From Enterococcus hulanensis (lineage in GTDB: Bacteria > Bacillota > Bacilli > Lactobacillales > Enterococcaceae), in the NCBI RefSeq assembly GCF_005405485.1, contig NZ_BJED01000030.1:1-38769 (forward strand): a stretch of 38,769 nt of DNA, read 5' to 3'. Shown here piece after piece: positions 1-9,052 of this stretch. The notes below the pieces were generated by a model. The model ran no database searches. It saw nothing but the letters and a program-made list of their open reading frames with translations, and was not told where the DNA came from. Positions within the stretch are counted from its first letter, which is position 1. Every line of letters starts with the position of its first letter. A program made the position numbers and the translations under genes.

Positions 1-1590
1 TTACTTCCATCTTCTACTGTTTGTTTCGCAACAGCTGAACCACCATCGGTTTCAAACGTTACATCGAATTTCTCTTTGGCTTTCCAACCTGCATAGATTG
101 TCGTTACCTCCGTGATCACTTCTTTATCGAAGTCGAATGCTTCTTTACAAGCTTTATCTTTATACCAACCAGTAAAGTCGTAACCAGATTTTGTTGGATC
201 AGATGGTTTTGTGGCTTTCGCTCCATCTTCTATAGTCTGTTTCGGCACCGTTGAACCGCCATCCGTTTCAAACGTTACGGCGAATTTTTCTTTCGCTTTC
301 CAGCCTGCGTAGATTGTCGTCGCTTTCGTAATGACCTCAGTGTCAAAGTCGAATGCTTCTTTACAATCTTTATCCTTGTACCAACCAGTAAAGTCGTAGC
401 CTGCTTTTGTTGGATTAGATGGCTTACTTGCTTTGCTTCCATCTTCTACTGTTTGTTTCGCAACTGATGAACCACCATCGGTTTCAAACGTTACGGCGAA
501 TTTTTCTTTTGCTTTCCATCCTGCATAAATTGTCGTCGCTTCCGTGATCACTTCTTTATCAAAGTCAAACACTTCTGTGCAGCCTGCATCCTTATACCAA
601 CCAGTGAAGTCATGACCTGCTTTCGTTGGATTAGATGGTTTACTTGCTTTACTTCCATCTTCTACTGTTTGTTTTGAAACAGCTGAACCGCCGTCCGTTT
701 CAAACGTTACATCAAATTTCTCTTTCGCTTTCCAACCTGCGTAAATTGTCGTTGCCTTCGTAATTACTTCTTTATCGAAGTCGAATGCTTCTTTACAATC
801 CTTATCCTTATACCAACCGGTGAAATCATAACCCGCTTTTGTTGGATTAGATGGTTTACTTGCTTTCGCTCCATCTTCTACTGTTTGTTTCGCAACAGCT
901 GAACCACCATCCGTTTCAAACGTTACATCGAATTTCTCTTTTGCTTTCCAACCTGCGTAGATTGTCGTCGCTTCCGTGATGACTTCTTTATCGAAGTCGA
1001 ATGCTTCTTTACAAGCTTTATCCTTATACCAGCCAGTAAAGTCGTACCCCGCTTTTGTCGGATCAGATGGTTTTGTGGCTTTACTTCCATCTTCTACAGT
1101 TTGTTTTGCGATCGTTGAACCGCCGTCCGTTTCGAACGTTACGTCAAATTTCTCTTTGGCTTTCCAACCTGCATAAATTGTCGTCGCTTCTGTGATGACT
1201 TCGGTGTCAAAATCGAATGCTTCCTTACAATCTTTATCCTTATACCAACCAGTAAAGTCGTACCCCGCTTTTGTTGGATTGGCTGGTTTACTTGCTTTCG
1301 CTCCATCTTCTACTGTTTGTTTCGCGATCGTTGAACCGCCATCCGTTTCAAACGTTACGGCGAACTTCTCTTTTGCCTTCCAACCTGCATAAATTGTCGT
1401 GGCTTCCGTGATCACTTCTTTATCGAAGTCGAATGCTTCTTTACAATCTTTATCCTTATACCAGCCAGTAAAGTCATAACCTGCTTTTGTTGGATCGGTT
1501 GCTGGTTTGCTTGCTTTTTCATCTTTTTTAATTGTTTGACTGACAACAGAACTACCGCCTTGAGTGTTGAAGTCAACAGTAAATTCTTCT
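1..1590 (-). repeat. Tandem 216-bp coding repeats (72-aa B repeats)
   Basis: The landmark GCRTARATTGTCGT recurs at about 91, 307, 523, 739, 955, 1171 and 1387, exactly 216 bp apart, so the unit is 72 codons. The copies are nearly identical at the DNA level, differing mostly by single substitutions such as GCT/GAC (AVTF/DVTF) and PSN/PSD. A more diverged first copy sits at about 1400-1590. The array continues past the left edge. Such identity points to recent expansion or homogenisation, and copy number may vary between strains or be mis-assembled. Confidence 0.93.
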
Positions 1591-4500
1591 GTGCCATCAA
1601 CTTCCCATGCTGGCCACATAATCATACTTCCCTTAATTGTGATTTGCTCACCCGGTTTATAGATTCTGCCACCAATTTCATTTCTGTTTGTCCAACCTAT
1701 AAATTTATAGCCATCTCGTACCAAAGTATTCTGATCCATTATTTCTACAATGCTATTTTTCAAATAAGGCGACTTATCATCAACTGGAATTGCTCCTCCA
1801 GTAGCATTAGTATTACGATAGACAATCGTACATTCAGTATTTTCGATTGGCATTTCTTTCCACTGCGCATAAAGGACCGTATCTTCCTTGATTTTGAACG
1901 ATACACCCGCCTTATAAGCAGTTCCTTTTCCGTCAGCCTGTGTATTCCAACCTTCGAATGTGTAGCCTGCTTTCTCTAACTTCCCTGCTGTTAGAACAGT
2001 CACGCTGCTATTTTCATTATATGGAGATTTTGGATCAACAGGAGCTGCCCCACCCGTATTGCCATTTCCATCATAGGTAATTGTGCGTGGCTCACCTTCT
2101 GGGTCCCCACCTGAGCTGCCATCTTCTTCCCAAACCGGATAGAAAATCATACCCGCTGTCAAAGTAATTTTTTGGCCAACAGTATATACTTTTCCGCCAG
2201 ATTCAGCTTTGTTTGTCCAGCCAACAAAAGCGTAACCATCTTTTGCCATATCTCCATTACTCATTACAATCGCAGTATCACCGTGCTTATATGGCGAATT
2301 TTCATCCACAGGCGCTGAGCCTTGTTCATCTGCATTCTTCCTGTATAGAACTGTTACGTCCTTACCATTAGGAACAACCTTTTTCCATTGAGCATACAGA
2401 ACTAGACTCTCTTTCATCCCATATTTATTTCGAGAACTATAGGTCTTGCCACTTCCATCTGGCTCAGTATTCCAATCGTTGAATACATATCCTTCTTTAT
2501 ATAAATCCCCGTAGCCTAATGGTGTCATCTGATCATTAATTCCATAAGGCGAATTTTCATCAATTGGCGCTGTTCCATCATCATTTCCATTACCATCGTA
2601 AGTAACTGTAAGGGCCTCTACCCAATAAGCATACAATGTAGTATCTTCAGTGATGTCAATAGTCTCGCCTTCTTTATAAACTGCTCCTGTATAGTCTGAT
2701 TTAGTACACCATCCAGCAAAGACGTATCCTGGTTTGGCCATATCATTTGCACCTTTTACAGGCACTCTCGTATTCTTTAAATAAGGCCCTTCCTCATCAA
2801 CCGGAGCTTCACCCTCATCATGACCATTACCATCATAGGTTAACTTGAGACCTTTTTCCCATTGCGCATACAAAACGGTATCATCAATAATCTTGAAGTC
2901 TTCCCCCACTTTGTAGGCAGTTCCACTACCATCTGCTTTTGTATTCCAGCCATTGAAAATCTGATCATCTTTTGCTAAATCACCTTGCTCTAAAACGGTC
3001 ACTTTACTGTTTAATGCATATGGTGCTTTATCGTCTGATGGAACGGTTCCTTTTGTATTTCCATTGCCATCATAGGTCAACGTGTACTTCTTATTACTAT
3101 CTCGCCATTGTGCATACAAAACAGTATCACGAACCAGCAGCATCTTGTCCTCTGGCTGATACATCGTTCCGCTGCCATCTTTTTCAGTGTTCCAACCAAC
3201 GAAGTCTTCACCCGTCTTTTTAAGAGTACCTGCATCCTTCAGTTTCACCTTGCTCTTCTTATCATAAGGTGAAGCCTCTACTGGTGCTACTCCGTCAGTA
3301 CTTCCATTGCCATCATAAGTCAGCTTATGTGTTTCGGTCTGAACTGGCTTGGGCAAACTTAGATGCCAGATTCCACCACCAAACGTTGTTGCATACATTT
3401 GCGACGGGTCCCGCGTGTCTTCCATTACCCGTGTCGGAACCATATGTTGGAATTCATCAAGTTTTATCCAATCATCAAAGCCAGTATTCACTCCTTTATA
3501 TGAAACATACACTTCTCCACCAACTGTGTTACAAAGATACAATACATTGTCATTACGACTATCCACTCGCAAATCATAAACATTGGCCGTTGATGGATAA
3601 ATCATCTTCCAAGTCTTTCCATCATCTTGTGAAACCCAGCCGCCACCATAATCTCTTTTACCAGGATCACCATTTACCGATGCTGCACGACCCGCACCAT
3701 AAATATTTCCTTGAGAATCAACAGAAAGTCCATTAAACACTGCCACATAGTCATGGCCTTTTCGGTTTGGTTGCATTCCTTCAGTTGGCATTGAAGCTAT
3801 TTTTTTCCACTCTTTTGCATCACGTTCTAAATAATAAACTGGTCCATCATCTGGATGATAATCCATTAATCCCAATTTTTGTTCATAAGTTCCGTCTGGT
3901 GCTGCTCCGCCAGTTGGCGCAAAAGTAACATACAGACGTGAATAATCAGGTGTCCAAGTTAAACGCCATGGTGTTTGCTGCTTAGCATCACCCATTCCAT
4001 CAATGAATTTTCTCCAAGTCTGACCACCATCGATTGATTTGTAAACACCATAACCCATACATGAGGCATAGACCACACGTTTATCTGCTTCTTTGGGACT
4101 ATAAGGATCGACGACAATATCTGTGACGACAGCTCGGTCCGGCAACCCGCTGGTCCCATCGTTATCACGAATAGGTCGTTCGCCTAATGTTCCACTAACA
4201 TTCCAGCTGGCTCCTCCATTTGTCGAACGGGCAACTCCACCAGAAAACGATTCAAATGGCCGGTTCGCATTTTCTTGACTGGCATTGGCTAGCTGAATTA
4301 CACGACCAACATAAGATCCAATATTCATATCATGGATACCGGTAAACCCAGCAAAACATAATCCTTCAATATCAGGATCAAAAGTAAACGCATAACATGA
4401 ATTGGAATAATAGGTCTGCTCAGGTATGCCGTTCTTCTGTGATCGTTTCCAGTTATTACCACCATCTTTTGATTCAAATAATCCAACGTCTGAATAACTC

Positions 4501-5912
4501 ATAAACATATGGTTCGAATCAAACGGATCAACATCTACATCCCAGCTGGTAATCTGATCAATCCCTTTCGTTGCGCCATATTCAGTATCGACATCAAAGT
4601 TACTATTTGTATCTGTCCATGTTTTCCCGCCATCCTTGGTGATGTATGCATTCCCATGGTTCGTGCTGACAGCTATATCTGGATTGGTCTTCGATACGGT
4701 CAACCCTGTCTTCACACCGTTCCATGCCAAGGTCGGACTTGTACTTCCCATTAACTCAGTCCAGTTGTGTCCAGTAATATTTCCAGTATCCCAACCTTTA
4801 AGACTCGCATCCCATGTCTCTCCACCATCATCAGAAACTGCAACTGCAACCCCTAAAGTTTGGTGTGGTCCCGTAGATGTATAAACACTTAGATAAATTT
4901 TATCACCATTAACCGCTACTCCAGCTAATTTTCGATCGTTACCAAGATTCGAGTCTTTATAATTTTTTGAAATGCTTTCCCAATTTTTGCAATCGGTTGA
5001 TCGAAGCAATTCTTTGTACGTATACTCTTCTTCACCTTTTGGAGTAAAGGTCACATCTGTTTCTATTATATAGTAGGTAGTTGTCTTCGTTTTTTCATCA
5101 TAATACCAATCACACGTTCTCGAAGTCTTGTCAGTAAGAGTTTCAATCTTCCCTGATCCATCATCAACAACTTTGTAAATTCCATCACTCGTCATAACAG
5201 TTATTTCACGCTCAGTTTCTGAGGAGTCTGGATCAATATACAACTTCATATATTTTTCAAAACTATTGATTGAATAGCGATGATGGGTAAATTTTCCTTC
5301 TGGAAATTCAACAACAGTCTTCCAGCTTTTTCCGCCATCGACTGATTTCTGAATCGTTGCCTTCATCGTTTTCCCACGATTACCTTCATAACCACCTTTA
5401 GCGATATAATACAGTGTATTTTTATCTTTTGGATCTACAGTCAGTCCCATCACTCGATTCGTTGGCGCTTGATTGGCATCATTAAGGAGAACTGCAACAC
5501 CCTCCTGAAGTCCTGAGGCCAAACCTTTGATATTACTCTCCGGCGGATAAAGTCGTTCATAACTCTGTCCTTTATCATGAGAAATGTAGATGTGTTCATG
5601 ATACGCATAAACAATGTTTTCATCATGCGGATTAAAAGAATACTTAGTACTCCCTAATAGATTTCGCTGAACAAAGCTTTCACCCCCATCAATAGATGAA
5701 AAGCTTCCCGACATATCCGTATTCATAACAATATTATTATCATCTGATGGGTTAATCTGTGCATTAAATAGTCCCCCACCTCCTCCTGGGCCGACTGTCG
5801 GATTATTACTCGCCGCCGCTTCGGCCGTAACCATACTGAAATTAGGTATAAAAGACCCTAATATCATTATGATTGTTAAGATTGATGTTGCTACCCTTTT
5901 CTTTTTACTCAT
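1..5912 (-). CDS. Giant secreted surface protein, Asp-box propeller plus InlB B-repeats (3' end outside window)
   Basis: About 1970 codons are visible and the frame is still open at the left edge, so the C-terminus (where a cell-wall anchor would be expected) is missing. The start ATG follows a strong AGGGAGGAG site. Residues 1 to about 33 are a signal peptide (KKK, hydrophobic core, then an AEAAAS-like cleavage region). Residues about 40-855 contain at least eight Asp-box motifs (for example SIDGGESF, SVDGGKSW, SDDGGETW, TKDGGKTW, SIDGGQTW), which indicates BNR/Vps10/GH74-like beta-propellers. The opening GPGGGGG...INPSDDNNIV resembles the xyloglucanase-type N-terminus, but no substrate can be assigned. 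Residues about 861-1440 hold seven Listeria-Bacteroides-type repeats (TYDGNG ... VLYAQW). From about 1441 on are 72-residue B repeats (FETDGGS ... GWYKDKDCKEAFDFD ... TIYAGWKAKEK). A role in adhesion or polysaccharide binding is inference. Confidence 0.9.
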   Translation of the reverse strand, partial: MSKKKRVATSILTIIMILGSFIPNFSMVTAEAAASNNPTVGPGGGGGLFNAQINPSDDNNIVMNTDMSGSFSSIDGGESFVQRNLLGSTKYSFNPHDENIVYAYHEHIYISHDKGQSYERLYPPESNIKGLASGLQEGVAVLLNDANQAPTNRVMGLTVDPKDKNTLYYIAKGGYEGNRGKTMKATIQKSVDGGKSWKTVVEFPEGKFTHHRYSINSFEKYMKLYIDPDSSETEREITVMTSDGIYKVVDDGSGKIETLTDKTSRTCDWYYDEKTKTTTYYIIETDVTFTPKGEEEYTYKELLRSTDCKNWESISKNYKDSNLGNDRKLAGVAVNGDKIYLSVYTSTGPHQTLGVAVAVSDDGGETWDASLKGWDTGNITGHNWTELMGSTSPTLAWNGVKTGLTVSKTNPDIAVSTNHGNAYITKDGGKTWTDTNSNFDVDTEYGATKGIDQITSWDVDVDPFDSNHMFMSYSDVGLFESKDGGNNWKRSQKNGIPEQTYYSNSCYAFTFDPDIEGLCFAGFTGIHDMNIGSYVGRVIQLANASQENANRPFESFSGGVARSTNGGASWNVSGTLGERPIRDNDGTSGLPDRAVVTDIVVDPYSPKEADKRVVYASCMGYGVYKSIDGGQTWRKFIDGMGDAKQQTPWRLTWTPDYSRLYVTFAPTGGAAPDGTYEQKLGLMDYHPDDGPVYYLERDAKEWKKIASMPTEGMQPNRKGHDYVAVFNGLSVDSQGNIYGAGRAASVNGDPGKRDYGGGWVSQDDGKTWKMIYPSTANVYDLRVDSRNDNVLYLCNTVGGEVYVSYKGVNTGFDDWIKLDEFQHMVPTRVMEDTRDPSQMYATTFGGGIWHLSLPKPVQTETHKLTYDGNGSTDGVAPVEASPYDKKSKVKLKDAGTLKKTGEDFVGWNTEKDGSGTMYQPEDKMLLVRDTVLYAQWRDSNKKYTLTYDGNGNTKGTVPSDDKAPYALNSKVTVLEQGDLAKDDQIFNGWNTKADGSGTAYKVGEDFKIIDDTVLYAQWEKGLKLTYDGNGHDEGEAPVDEEGPYLKNTRVPVKGANDMAKPGYVFAGWCTKSDYTGAVYKEGETIDITEDTTLYAYWVEALTVTYDGNGNDDGTAPIDENSPYGINDQMTPLGYGDLYKEGYVFNDWNTEPDGSGKTYSSRNKYGMKESLVLYAQWKKVVPNGKDVTVLYRKNADEQGSAPVDENSPYKHGDTAIVMSNGDMAKDGYAFVGWTNKAESGGKVYTVGQKITLTAGMIFYPVWEEDGSSGGDPEGEPRTITYDGNGNTGGAAPVDPKSPYNENSSVTVLTAGKLEKAGYTFEGWNTQADGKGTAYKAGVSFKIKEDTVLYAQWKEMPIENTECTIVYRNTNATGGAIPVDDKSPYLKNSIVEIMDQNTLVRDGYKFIGWTNRNEIGGRIYKPGEQITIKGSMIMWPAWEVDGTEEFTVDFNTQGGSSVVSQTIKKDEKASKPATDPTKAGYDFTGWYKDKDCKEAFDFDKEVITEATTIYAGWKAKEKFAVTFETDGGSTIAKQTVEDGAKASKPANPTKAGYDFTGWYKDKDCKEAFDFDTEVITEATTIYAGWKAKEKFDVTFETDGGSTIAKQTVEDGSKATKPSDPTKAGYDFTGWYKDKACKEAFDFDKEVITEATTIYAGWKAKEKFDVTFETDGGSAVAKQTVEDGAKASKPSNPTKAGYDFTGWYKDKDCKEAFDFDKEVITKATTIYAGWKAKEKFDVTFETDGGSAVSKQTVEDGSKASKPSNPTKAGHDFTGWYKDAGCTEVFDFDKEVITEATTIYAGWKAKEKFAVTFETDGGSSVAKQTVEDGSKASKPSNPTKAGYDFTGWYKDKDCKEAFDFDTEVITKATTIYAGWKAKEKFAVTFETDGGSTVPKQTIEDGAKATKPSDPTKSGYDFTGWYKDKACKEAFDFDKEVITEVTTIYAGWKAKEKFDVTFETDGGSAVAKQTVEDGS
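1591..3335 (-). repeat. Seven Listeria-Bacteroides (Flg_new-type) protein repeats, diverged
   Basis: Inside the surface-protein gene, seven units of roughly 75-85 residues each begin with TYDGNG, VLYRKN or VYRNTN and end in LYAQW, FYPVW or MWPAW. The last units alternate between a TYDGNG...LYAQW form and an LYRKN/VYRNT...PVW/PAW form, suggesting duplication of a two-repeat block. Unlike the 216-bp array the DNA is well diverged, so this is the older part of the stalk. Confidence 0.8.
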
Positions 5913-6006
5913 AAATTCTCCTCCCTATTTCTATTAAAAAAAGCTTTATTTCTTCTTATTTATCATCAAATACACTAAAAATAATTAAGAAGAAGCCCAT
6001 GATATA

Positions 6007-6033
6007 AGTATATCACCGGTTTTTTTTTAACAA
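6007..6033 (-). promoter_or_regulatory. Possible sigma-A promoter for the surface-protein gene
   Basis: On the minus strand TTGTTA (6028-6033) and TATACT (6007-6012) are separated by 15 bp including a run of A. The spacing is short, so this is a weak call. The leader to the ATG would be about 90 nt and AT-rich. Confidence 0.35.
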
Positions 6034-6104
6034 ATGCCTCTTATCACCCATATTGCGCTCATTATTCTGTTATTTTCACCGCTTATTCACAATTTTAATT
6101 ATGT

Positions 6105-6144
6105 AAAAAACAGTATCTGTTGATAACAATCAACAGATACTGTT
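6105..6144 (-). terminator. Rho-independent terminator (minus strand)
   Basis: A 16-bp perfect inverted repeat with arms 6109-6124 and 6129-6144 (AACAGTATCTGTTGAT and its complement) and a 4-nt loop. On the minus strand it is followed by a T run (A run at 6105-6110 on +). It lies just after the stop codon of the degraded reading frame at 6148-6312, not after an intact gene. Confidence 0.75.
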
Positions 6145-6147
6145 AAG

Positions 6148-6312
6148 TTAATCTTTTTTGATAATTTTCATTATTATCACCGTGATGCACAACGTCTGCC
6201 ACACTGAAACTAACGTGGCAAAGTACTTGGTGAACTGATCTAAATATCCGAACTACCTAGAGTAACGCTGGACCGCAAGAGCTTTCACTGATTCATCCAC
6301 TAGATGGACAAT
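6148..6312 (-). pseudogene. Coding-like 3' remnant of an unidentified gene
   Basis: Read on the minus strand, 55 codons stay in one frame with a single internal TAG and end in TAA immediately before a strong terminator. The second half reads as FGYLDQFTKYFATLVSVWQT and continues as a hydrophobic then Lys-rich tail, which looks protein-like. There is no start codon or ribosome site upstream. I do not recognise a family. Sandwiched between two terminators, it is best explained as the end of a deleted gene, but chance cannot be excluded. Confidence 0.3.
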
Positions 6313-6317
6313 TTACA

Positions 6318-6363
6318 GAAAAAAACAGCCCGATCAGGAGAAAAATTCTCTTGATCGGACTGT
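6318..6363 (-). terminator. Rho-independent terminator of the prd operon
   Basis: Arms 6325-6342 and 6346-6363 (ACAGYCCGATCA-type stem, about 18 bp with two mismatches) form a hairpin with a 3-nt loop. On the minus strand a run of six T follows. It lies about 65 bp beyond the stop of the TSUP permease gene, the last gene of the proline reductase operon. Confidence 0.88.
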
Positions 6364-6427
6364 CTTATTTTGTTACTTTACTTTTTCGGTAGAACCACCA
6401 AAATAAGCAAGTAGTTCAGAATCATTT

Positions 6428-7309
6428 TTATGCTTTTGCAGCAGCAGGTTTCATACTCTTACGAATATAGGTAACACCTGTGTAAATGATTACAACAATA
6501 ATAATATAAGTTAGAATTTCTAAATCTAAGCCAGTTACGAATTTCGCAGCGATAATTACTCCGACAATCCCACCAACTGTGATCGCTAAACTAACCTTAC
6601 GTGCGTAATCACCTGTTTTAACAAAGTTCAAACTCGCAACAGGCATCAAACCAGCACATGATCCCATCATTACTGGGAAAGCAACTAGCGGGCTTAGACC
6701 CAACATGTAAACCATTGCCATACATGGCGCATACAAACCAACACCGATCGTCATCAATGCTCCTAAGAAGAAGTTGATCACAACACCGATGACCAATTTG
6801 ATTCCTGTCAACGCTGTTGCTGTATTATCAGCACCTAAAATATCGATCCAGCCTCGTTGTTTCGCAAACATCAATACAGCCGTGATAATCAATGCCCAGC
6901 CCATCCAAAGTTGAACTTTCTTTTCTGGTAATCCAGTTACAAATTTTGAACCGATAAATGCACCGATTGTCGCAGACCCAACTAGAGCGAATAAAGTTAC
7001 TGGAGAAACATCCACTACCTGAGTGAAGATAAACGCTTCAACCAATACCGGAATACCATGACCAACATTCAATGTTCCTGGCAATAAACGGTCAGAGCTT
7101 AATTGCTTTGTAAGGTCTAAAAGCAAAGTAGTGGGTGCGAAACTCCCGATTCCTAACGTATCTAAGAAGTCTGTAATAAAGCCGATAATTCCTGAGACAA
7201 ACCAATTTCCATGTCCCAAATCATCTTTGTTTTTGACTAAGTCGCGGCCCATATTTCCTGTGTGTAATAAAATCAAACCAACATAAATCGCTAATAATAG
7301 TGTTACCAT
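6428..7309 (-). CDS. TSUP (TauE/SafE-like) family membrane permease of the prd operon
   Basis: A 293-residue polytopic protein with about eight hydrophobic segments in two similar halves. The first half holds GIGSFAPTTLLLDLTKQL and the second GALMTIGVGLYAPCMAMVYM, the usual internal duplication of the sulfite-exporter TauE/SafE superfamily, whose members move small anions or organic acids. The ATG sits just after GGAGGAGGGG, 18 bp from the racemase stop, and the gene ends the operon before a strong terminator. Its position makes export of 5-aminovalerate or movement of proline or a selenium/sulfur oxyanion plausible, but the sequence does not decide between them. The family call is firm; the substrate is inference. 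Confidence 0.85.
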   Translation of the reverse strand: MVTLLLAIYVGLILLHTGNMGRDLVKNKDDLGHGNWFVSGIIGFITDFLDTLGIGSFAPTTLLLDLTKQLSSDRLLPGTLNVGHGIPVLVEAFIFTQVVDVSPVTLFALVGSATIGAFIGSKFVTGLPEKKVQLWMGWALIITAVLMFAKQRGWIDILGADNTATALTGIKLVIGVVINFFLGALMTIGVGLYAPCMAMVYMLGLSPLVAFPVMMGSCAGLMPVASLNFVKTGDYARKVSLAITVGGIVGVIIAAKFVTGLDLEILTYIIIVVIIYTGVTYIRKSMKPAAAKA

Positions 7310-7327
7310 ATTACCCCTCCTCCATTT

Positions 7328-8344
7328 TTATCCCAGAAGGAAACCATCCTTCAAGGAATCTTTCGGATCAACTAAGAATGAGTTGTATCCAGTGACATAA
7401 GCCGAACCTGTTACACGAGGAATAATTGCTTTATATCCTCCAACTTCAGCCTCTTCTACAATTTCGCCTTTAAACTTCGTACACAAAATACTTTCATACA
7501 CAAATGTATCGCCGACCTTCATCTCGCCTTTACCATATAGTGTTGCAAGTTTTGCGCTTGTACCAGTTCCACAAGGTGAACGGTCAACTTGTCCATCGCC
7601 AAACACAACGACGTTTTGATAAGTCGCATCTGGACTTGTCGCCGGTCCATAAAATTCAACAAGGTCAACTGTCTTGATGTGTTCCAATGTTGGGTGTTGA
7701 ATTTCAATTTGTTCATTCACTGCATCACGAATGATCATACCCAGATCGTTAAATTTCGAAGCATTTTCTGGTTTGATTTCCAATCCAACAGATGCTGCCG
7801 GCAAGATCGCAAAGAAGCTTCCGCCGAAAGAAATATCCATTGCCAATTCACCAATTTCAGGAACATTGACTTTTACATTTTCTTTATAAAGGAATGATTC
7901 CACGTTTTCAAATGATACTGACTCTGCTGAGTAGTCTTCATCTAAATGTACTGTTCCGCGAACGATTCCTGCTGGTGTATCTTGAACAACTTTTACTTCA
8001 CGGTCGCCTTCTTTTACTTCTACCCAGCCTTGTTCAACTGCTGACGTCATCGCCGCAATTGTGTTGTGCCCGCACATGTTCAAATAGCCGCCTGAATCCA
8101 TAAAGATGATTCCATAGTCAGCTTCTTTGTGAACTGGTTCAGTGATAAAAGCGCCAAACATATCACGGTGCCCACGTGGTTCAAGCATCAACATTCTACG
8201 CAAGTCATCTGCTTCTGTTTCTAAATAGGCTCTCTTATCAGCCATTGTTTCACCTGGGAATTTTGGAATTCCACCGATGATTAAACGTGCAGCTTCACCT
8301 GCTGTATGAGTGTCGATCGCTGAGATCATTTTTGATACTTTCAT
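7328..8344 (-). CDS. prdF: Proline racemase
   Basis: A 338-residue protein of the proline racemase/hydroxyproline epimerase family, which interconverts L- and D-proline with two cysteines and no cofactor. Both catalytic cysteines are present: Cys91 in NMCGHNT and Cys258 in DRSPCGTGTSAK. Length is typical. The ATG follows AAGGAGG by 6 nt. Its place after prdE and before the permease fits the role of supplying D-proline, the substrate of proline reductase, so it is named as PrdF rather than an unrelated epimerase. A 4-hydroxyproline epimerase or dehydratase paralogue would share the cysteines, but the operon argues strongly for proline. Confidence 0.93.
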   Translation of the reverse strand: MKVSKMISAIDTHTAGEAARLIIGGIPKFPGETMADKRAYLETEADDLRRMLMLEPRGHRDMFGAFITEPVHKEADYGIIFMDSGGYLNMCGHNTIAAMTSAVEQGWVEVKEGDREVKVVQDTPAGIVRGTVHLDEDYSAESVSFENVESFLYKENVKVNVPEIGELAMDISFGGSFFAILPAASVGLEIKPENASKFNDLGMIIRDAVNEQIEIQHPTLEHIKTVDLVEFYGPATSPDATYQNVVVFGDGQVDRSPCGTGTSAKLATLYGKGEMKVGDTFVYESILCTKFKGEIVEEAEVGGYKAIIPRVTGSAYVTGYNSFLVDPKDSLKDGFLLG

Positions 8345-8546
8345 GATTATCCTCCTTGTTCAAAGTAATGAATGATTTTTTCCGTTAAAAAAATCGCCTG
8401 ATTCTCACGTCGTATATGATTCTGCCAAACGGCGTTCGATATTTTTTTGTTCACTATTTCAATGATTCTGCGAAAAGCAGCACTGACACCTTCGTTTCCT
8501 ATTTAGTTAAAATAGGACTCTGGTGATTCATTCATCAACAATTACT
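8345..8546 (-). other. prdE-prdF intergenic region with hairpins
   Basis: A 202-bp gap inside an otherwise tight operon. It contains a clean hairpin at 8498-8516 (CCTATTT/AAATAGG, 5-nt loop) and a longer-range pair, AATGAATGA near 8368 against TCATTCATC near 8526, so most of the gap could fold. TGATTCT occurs three times. The hairpin at 8498 lacks a T run, so it looks like an RNA processing or stability element rather than a terminator. No ORF or promoter was recognised. Confidence 0.4.
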
Positions 8547-9026
8547 CTAACGTACCTGTTGATTATCTTTTCGCATTTTTAATTTGATTGACGCAAGCGC
8601 TTTTACTGCATCCCGCTGATTAATCGTATTTTCGCCGACTACTTCCGTTTCGATACCCGCTTCTGATTTGTTAAAATCCAGTACGTGCGTGGTAAAGTCA
8701 TTTTCAACCACAAACTTCGCTTGTGTACCAATGAACTTGAGTCCAATCACGCTGATATCTCGACGACCGATTTCCTCTAAGGTATTCGCAAAGTCCACAT
8801 CTGAATTTCCCCAGCCGTCAGTTGCAGCAATCACACCATTTGTGCGCATTCCTTCCAACCACGCAGCGGTACGCTGCCCAACTAGGTATTTCATTGCGTT
8901 ACTCTGCGGTGTCCCCACGACCACGACTCCTTGAAAGTCGATATCGGGGTCCTTGCCTAAAAGTTCGACGAGGGGATCTTGAAAGTGATGCAGTGATGTT
9001 TCTTTTGTCGATGGGCCAATTCCCAT
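8547..9026 (-). CDS. prdE: Proline reductase cluster protein PrdE (PrdA C-terminal-half homologue)
   Basis: A 159-residue protein aligning with PrdA downstream of its cleavage site: MGIGPSTKETSLHHF matches CIGPASKETSRHYW in PrdA, and VVVGTPQSNAMKYLVGQR matches IMFVGSPQANTEKYYVSKR. The C-terminal part (NTINQRDAVKALASIKLKM) also parallels PrdA. It has no cysteine at the position that becomes the pyruvoyl group and starts one residue after it, so it is unlikely to be catalytic. It lies 26 bp after prdD. Together PrdD and PrdE look like a separately encoded copy of the two PrdA subunits; the function of this pair is not established as far as I know. Confidence 0.87.
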   Translation of the reverse strand: MGIGPSTKETSLHHFQDPLVELLGKDPDIDFQGVVVVGTPQSNAMKYLVGQRTAAWLEGMRTNGVIAATDGWGNSDVDFANTLEEIGRRDISVIGLKFIGTQAKFVVENDFTTHVLDFNKSEAGIETEVVGENTINQRDAVKALASIKLKMRKDNQQVR

Positions 9027-9052
9027 AACGCCACCACCTATCCGTTATTCAG

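Noticed and set aside
976-1392. Two 66-residue + strand reading frames in the left region
   Set aside because: They are the antisense of the 216-bp repeats, recur with exactly the repeat period and lack ribosome sites.
6364-6427. A very short minus-strand peptide frame after the TSUP stop (about 15-20 codons)
   Set aside because: No ribosome site and too short to judge; it is probably the 3' untranslated region before the terminator.
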